Below are positions 51,372 to 55,169 of a DNA stretch of 55,169 nt, one piece after another. Below the pieces are notes generated by a model. The model worked only from the letters and a program-made list of their open reading frames with translations. It ran no database searches and was not told the DNA's origin. Within the stretch, counting starts at the first letter, position 1. Each line of letters opens with the position of its first letter. Source of the DNA: Pseudomonadota bacterium (GTDB lineage: Bacteria; Pseudomonadota; Gammaproteobacteria; Burkholderiales; Thiobacillaceae); the NCBI GenBank assembly GCA_030836725.1, contig JAUPLV010000001.1:1-55169 (forward strand), in the 5' to 3' direction. A program made the position numbers and the translations under genes.

Positions 51372-52823
51372 ATGGAAATTTACTGGCTACTCGGCATTCC
51401 GCTCACGGGCGGCATATTCCTGGCACTGTGGGGCTGCCGGAAACACGCGCCGGAAATCAACGCGCTGTTCAGCTTCCTGACGCTGCTGGCGTCGGCGTTC
51501 CTGACCCACCGTATCGTCGACCAGGGCCCGATGCTGGCGGGGGGCGGCTGGTTTTTCATCGACTCGTTCAACGTGTTCCTGGTCGCGCTGACCGCCCTTG
51601 TCGCCTTCACCACCGCCCTCTTTTCGCGCCCCTACATGCGCATCGAAGAGGAGCATGGCAAGCTCAACGACAAGCGCCTGCGCCTGTATCACAGCAGCTA
51701 CCAGATCTTCATCGCCGCCATGCTGCTGGCCTTGACCACCAACAACATGGGCATCCTGTGGGTGGCGATGGAAGCGGCGACGCTGGCCACCGTGCTGCTG
51801 GTATCGCTCTATCGCACCCCGGCCTCGCTGGAGGCGGCGTGGAAGTATTTCATCCTGTGCGGCGTCGGCATCGCGCTGGCGCTGTTCGGCACCATCCTTC
51901 TCTACTTCGCGGCGGAGAAGATTCTCGGTTCGGGCGGCACCGCGCTGCTATGGACCCACCTGGACGAAGTCAAGACCGAACTTGAACCCACGGTGCTGTC
52001 CCTGGCATTCGTCTTCCTGCTGGTCGGCTACGGAACGAAAGTGGGCCTGGTGCCCTTGCACAGCTGGCTGCCGGATGCCCACGCCGAAGGCCCGACGCCG
52101 GTGTCCGCCGTGCTGTCCGGCCTGCTGCTCAACGTCGCGCTGTATGCGGTGATGCGCTCCAAGGTGCTGGTCGACGGCGCGCTCGGCAACGACATGGCGG
52201 GCAACCTGATGATGGGCTTCGGCCTGCTCTCGGTGGTGGTCGCGGCCTTCCTGATCAAGCGCCAGACCGACGTCAAGCGCATGTTCGCCTACTCCTCGAT
52301 CGAGCACATGGGCCTCATCACCTTCGCCTTCGGCATGGGCGGCGCGGTGGCGAACTTCGCGGCGCTGCTGCACATGACCATGCACTCGCTCACCAAGTCC
52401 GCCATCTTCTTCGCCGTCGGCCACGCCACGCAGAAATCCGGCACGCAGCTGATGGACGGCATCCGCGGGCTGATCAAGACCAACCCCACCATCGGCTGGG
52501 GGTTGATGCTGGGCACCGTCGCCATCCTCGGCGTACCGCCGTTCGGCGTCTTCGCCAGCGAGTTCCTCATCATTACCACCGCCATGCACGATCATCCCTG
52601 GGCCACGCCCTTCCTGCTGCTGGCGCTGGGCGTGGCGTTCGCCTCCATCTTCGGCAAGGTGCAGCCGATGGTGTTTGGCGAGACCGAATCGACGAAGCTG
52701 CCCTACCAGCCCGCCCTGACGCCGGTGTTCCTGCACCTGGGGCTGGTGCTGATGCTGGGTTTGTTCATCCCGCCGTATCTCGCCGACTGGTACAGGCAGG
52801 CAGCGCAACTTTTGGGAGGCTGA
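51372..52823 (+). CDS. hyfF: NuoN/M-like antiporter subunit HyfF
   Basis: A 483-residue membrane protein with about 14 helices. MGILWVAMEAATLATVLLVS has the conserved Glu, HSWLPDAHAEGPTPVSAVLSG the broken-helix motif, and VKRMFAYSSIEHMGLI the later conserved segment. It is a second antiporter-like subunit beside HyfB; the HyfD-type third antiporter subunit of E. coli hydrogenase 4 is absent. It starts one base after hyfE and ends one base before hyfG. Confidence 0.92.
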   Translation: MEIYWLLGIPLTGGIFLALWGCRKHAPEINALFSFLTLLASAFLTHRIVDQGPMLAGGGWFFIDSFNVFLVALTALVAFTTALFSRPYMRIEEEHGKLNDKRLRLYHSSYQIFIAAMLLALTTNNMGILWVAMEAATLATVLLVSLYRTPASLEAAWKYFILCGVGIALALFGTILLYFAAEKILGSGGTALLWTHLDEVKTELEPTVLSLAFVFLLVGYGTKVGLVPLHSWLPDAHAEGPTPVSAVLSGLLLNVALYAVMRSKVLVDGALGNDMAGNLMMGFGLLSVVVAAFLIKRQTDVKRMFAYSSIEHMGLITFAFGMGGAVANFAALLHMTMHSLTKSAIFFAVGHATQKSGTQLMDGIRGLIKTNPTIGWGLMLGTVAILGVPPFGVFASEFLIITTAMHDHPWATPFLLLALGVAFASIFGKVQPMVFGETESTKLPYQPALTPVFLHLGLVLMLGLFIPPYLADWYRQAAQLLGG

Positions 52824-52824
52824 G

Positions 52825-54366
52825 ATGAAGATCGGCGAACACGACTGGAACCTCGAACCGCTTGGCCAGCATATCTGGCGCGGCCGGATGGAAGTTGGCC
52901 AACTGACCCACCTGGCGCGGTCGGTCAAGGATGAAGGCGGACAGCTCATCGCCCTGTGGGGCTCCGATGACCGCCACCTCGGTGAAGGTTTTTCCATTCA
53001 TGTGGCGTTTCTTGCCAGCGCCGGGCTCGTATGGACGAGTTGCGCGCTGGCGGAAATGGCGCCGGCCTACCCCGACCTCGCGCATATTTTTCCGCAAGCC
53101 GACCGCATGCAGCGCGCGACCTTCGATCTGCTCGGCATCGCGATCAGCGATGCGGTAGACGACCGCAAATGGCTGCGCCACGGCGCCTGGCCGGCGAATG
53201 TCTTCCCGCTGCGCAAGGACTTCGACGCAAGCCAGCCCGCCACCCATGAAACCGACGCCTACCCCTTCATTCGCGTCGAAGGCGACGGCGTGCATGAAAT
53301 CGCGGTCGGCCCCATCCACGCCGGCACCATCGAGCCGGGGCATTTCCGCTTTTCCGTCATCGGCGAGCGCGTTCTCAGACTGGAACAGCGCCTGGGCTAC
53401 ACCCACAAAGGCACGGAAAAACGCTTCGAGGGGATGGACCTCGCCACCGGCGCCAAACTCGCCGGCCGCGTATCCGGCGACTCGCACTGCGCCTACGCCT
53501 GGGCCTACTGCATGGCGGTCGAAACCGCCACCGGCGGCGACGTCCCCGAGCGCGCCAAATGGCTGCGGGCGCTGTTCCTGGAAATCGAGCGTATCGCCAA
53601 TCACCTGGGCGACCTCGGCTACCTTGGCAACGACGTCGCCCTGTCCTTCGGCTTCATCCAGTTCTGGCGGGTGAAGGAGGACTGGTTGCGGCTCACCGCC
53701 CGGCTGTTCGGCCACCGCTACCTGTTCGACAGCATCGTGCCGGGCGGCGTGTCGGTGGACATCAGCGAAATCGGCAAGGCCGAACTCGCCAGCGAAGCCG
53801 ACCGCATCGAGGCGGAAGTGCGTTCGCTCAAGGCCATCTACGACGACCACGCGACCCTTCAGGACCGCTTCACCAACACCGGCGTCTGCAAGCCCAACCT
53901 CGCCGCGCGGCTGGGCCTGACAGGCCTGGCCGGACGTGCCAGCGCGCAGGCCTGGGACGCCCGCGCCCAGTTCCCGCAGGCGCCCTACGACCAGCTCGAC
54001 GTCAACATGGCCACCCAGCGCCGCGGCGACGTGCTGGCGCGCGCCGAGGTTCGCTTCGCTGAAATTTACGAATCGCTGCGCCTGATCCGCGACATACTCA
54101 AGGGCTTGCCAGCGGGCGAACTCATCGCCCCGCTCCCCCCAGCATCGAAAGTGTGCGAAGGACTCGGCTGGGTCGAGGGCTGGCGCGGCGAAGTGGTGGT
54201 GTCGGTGCGCATCGGGGCCGACGGCAGGCTCGACCGGGTGCACCCGCACGATCCGTCGTGGCAGAACTGGCCGCTGCTGGAGATCGGCATCCTCGGCAAC
54301 ATCGTTCCCGACTTCCCGCTCATCAACAAATCGTTCAACCTTTCCTACAGCGGACCGGACTTATGA
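52825..54366 (+). CDS. hyfG: HyfG-like large subunit lacking NiFe-site cysteines
   Basis: A 513-residue fusion of a NuoC-like domain (about 1-150) and a NuoD/hydrogenase large-subunit domain. The N-terminal nickel motif that reads R-[IV]-C-G-[IV]-C in hydrogenases is R215-V-S217-G-D-S220 here. The C-terminal D-P-C-x-x-C motif is absent; the protein ends DFPLINKSFNLSYSG. All four Ni ligands are therefore missing. It belongs to the hydrogenase-related (Ehr-like) branch, closer in behaviour to NuoD. An electron or quinone role is possible; H2 turnover is not expected. Confidence 0.9.
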   Translation: MKIGEHDWNLEPLGQHIWRGRMEVGQLTHLARSVKDEGGQLIALWGSDDRHLGEGFSIHVAFLASAGLVWTSCALAEMAPAYPDLAHIFPQADRMQRATFDLLGIAISDAVDDRKWLRHGAWPANVFPLRKDFDASQPATHETDAYPFIRVEGDGVHEIAVGPIHAGTIEPGHFRFSVIGERVLRLEQRLGYTHKGTEKRFEGMDLATGAKLAGRVSGDSHCAYAWAYCMAVETATGGDVPERAKWLRALFLEIERIANHLGDLGYLGNDVALSFGFIQFWRVKEDWLRLTARLFGHRYLFDSIVPGGVSVDISEIGKAELASEADRIEAEVRSLKAIYDDHATLQDRFTNTGVCKPNLAARLGLTGLAGRASAQAWDARAQFPQAPYDQLDVNMATQRRGDVLARAEVRFAEIYESLRLIRDILKGLPAGELIAPLPPASKVCEGLGWVEGWRGEVVVSVRIGADGRLDRVHPHDPSWQNWPLLEIGILGNIVPDFPLINKSFNLSYSGPDL

Positions 54367-54370
54367 AAAC

Positions 54371-54460
54371 GGTGAGGGGCGAGGCGTCAGGCGTGAGAAG
54401 AAAAGCGCGTCCGCTCCGCTCCGCCATGCCTGCCTCACGCCGCATCCCTCACCCCTGACC
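54371..54460. repeat. Imperfect inverted repeat between hyfG and hyfI
   Basis: Two 27-base arms (54371-54397 and 54434-54460), 21 of 27 complementary, made of GTGAGG/CCTCAC-type units, fill most of the 105-bp gap. In E. coli this position holds hyfH. It resembles a dispersed repeat found between genes. A hairpin in the mRNA is likely. Confidence 0.5.
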
Positions 54461-54471
54461 CTCCACACGCC

Positions 54472-55032
54472 ATGGCCACACACCTCATCCTGCAGAAGAT
54501 CTTCAAGACCGGCTTCGTCTCCGAGCCCGCGCCGCGAGCCGACCTAAGCTTGCGCACCCGCGAACAGGAACTCCACGCGGAAATCCTCAATATCTTCGGC
54601 CAGTCGATCGCGATCCGCCATGTCGACGCCGGTTCCTGCAACGGCTGCGAACTGGAAATCCATGCCATCAACGGACCGCATTACAACATCGAGGGCATGG
54701 GCGTGAAGTTCGTCGCCAGCCCCCGCCATGCCGACCTGCTGCTGGTCACCGGTCCGGTCTCGCGCAACCTCGAAGTCGCTCTCAAACGTGCCTACGATTC
54801 CACCCCCGAACCCAAGTGGGTGGTCGCCATGGGCGACTGCGGCTGCACCGGAGGCATGTTCGGCAAGAGCTACGCAACGTGCGGAAAGGTTTCCAACGTC
54901 ATCCCCGTCGACGTCGAAGTCCCGGGCTGCCCGCCCACACCGATTGCCCTTTTGCAGGGCATTCTTGCCGCCGTCGGCAAGAGCAGGGAAGACGGGGAAC
55001 AAAGGGACCGGGCTCACATCAACGGCAAATGA
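54472..55032 (+). CDS. hyfI: NuoB-like [4Fe-4S] subunit HyfI
   Basis: A 186-residue protein with the N2-type cluster ligands intact: C56 and C59 (GSCNGCE), C123 (MGDCGCTGG) and C153 (PGCPPTP). The fold matches NuoB and hydrogenase small subunits of group 4. The C-terminal 25 residues are polar and variable. With the large subunit it forms the redox core, so the complex keeps an iron-sulfur centre though the nickel site is gone. It is the last gene of the run; no terminator is seen before the edge. Confidence 0.93.
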   Translation: MATHLILQKIFKTGFVSEPAPRADLSLRTREQELHAEILNIFGQSIAIRHVDAGSCNGCELEIHAINGPHYNIEGMGVKFVASPRHADLLLVTGPVSRNLEVALKRAYDSTPEPKWVVAMGDCGCTGGMFGKSYATCGKVSNVIPVDVEVPGCPPTPIALLQGILAAVGKSREDGEQRDRAHINGK

Positions 55033-55093
55033 CAATGTGGCCCTGGTCCGAATGGCACTTACTTAAGCCCTGATTCTGCGACAACCACGGTAC

Positions 55094-55169
55094 GTAGCCC
55101 GGATGGAGCGCAGCGCAATCCGGGAATCGGCGCCGCAGTTGAGCATTTCCCCCGCATTCCGCTGCGCTG
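55094..55169. repeat. REP-like GTAGCCCGGATGGAGCGCAG element (cut by window edge)
   Basis: Begins GTAGCCCGGATGGAGCGCAG and holds two arms (55106-55124 and 55151-55169), 16 of 19 complementary, with CAGCGCA/TGCGCTG cores. This sequence type is a common intergenic palindrome in proteobacteria. The second arm reaches the window edge, so the full element is not seen. Confidence 0.6.

Noticed and set aside
47747..55032. Functional group 4 NiFe hydrogenase
   Set aside because: The large subunit lacks both CxxC motifs for nickel, and no hyp maturation genes or HyfH-type ferredoxin are in the window.
1..55169. CRISPR arrays, insertion sequences, prophage or tRNA genes
   Set aside because: No regularly spaced repeats, transposase or integrase motifs, or tRNA-like folds were seen. 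The palindromic repeats noted are single or REP-like.

Overview
The window is about 55 kb of GC-rich, densely packed chromosome from a proteobacterium, most likely a betaproteobacterium of the Thiobacillus/Hydrogenophilales or Sulfuricella kind. This placement rests on gene order (algH-ruvX-pyrR-pyrB-pyrC', RNase II next to a TonB-domain protein, radC/rpmB/rpmG) and on the SulP / carbonic-anhydrase / complex-I-like cluster, which would suit a chemolithoautotroph. It is inference; no rRNA or tRNA gene is present to fix it.

Layout. 1-4.8 kb (minus): a type II secretion operon gspEFGHI and a gspJ cut by the window edge. 5-7.8 kb (plus): two family-2 glycosyltransferases and an atypical SDR. 8.1-12.2 kb: bacteriohemerythrin, a YqiA-type esterase, RNase II and a TonB-domain protein. 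12.4-14.7 kb (minus): a helix-hairpin-helix protein, a small membrane protein and a DNA photolyase. 14.8-20.1 kb (plus): algH, ruvX, pyrR, pyrB, a catalytically dead pyrC' and lnt. 20.1-23.1 kb: dut and coaBC (minus), radC, rpmB and rpmG (plus). 23.1-31.5 kb (minus): a GGDEF/EAL protein, a desaturase pseudogene, an MscS channel, an acyl-CoA synthetase, an RsmB-type methyltransferase and htpX. 31.6-38.1 kb: a NhaR-like regulator, a PIN protein, a thioredoxin, a frameshifted hypothetical gene, a two-component system and an LTA-synthase-like enzyme.

38.3 kb to the right edge is the most interesting part. It holds, in order, a FeoB-like transporter with a degenerate GTPase, a SulP transporter followed by a UspA-like protein, a gamma-carbonic anhydrase, and on the other strand an orphan NtrC-type sigma54 activator whose phospho-acceptor Asp is replaced by Glu54. 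After a 311-bp control region with a near-consensus sigma54 promoter and strong palindromes come a second Usp-like gene, a second SulP with a coiled-coil insertion of about 125 residues, and six genes of a hydrogenase-4/complex-I-like membrane complex (hyfB, C, E, F, G, I). The large subunit lacks all four Ni-binding cysteines and the ferredoxin-type subunits are absent, so this is not a working NiFe hydrogenase. A shared 17-bp motif of the LysR/CbbR half-site type (TTAA-N7-TTAA) lies upstream of both SulP clusters.

My working hypothesis is an ion- or redox-coupled anion (bicarbonate or sulfate) uptake system, driven by sigma54 and possibly linked to autotrophic carbon supply. The motifs are read directly from the sequence. 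The transport role, substrate and regulator assignment are inference.
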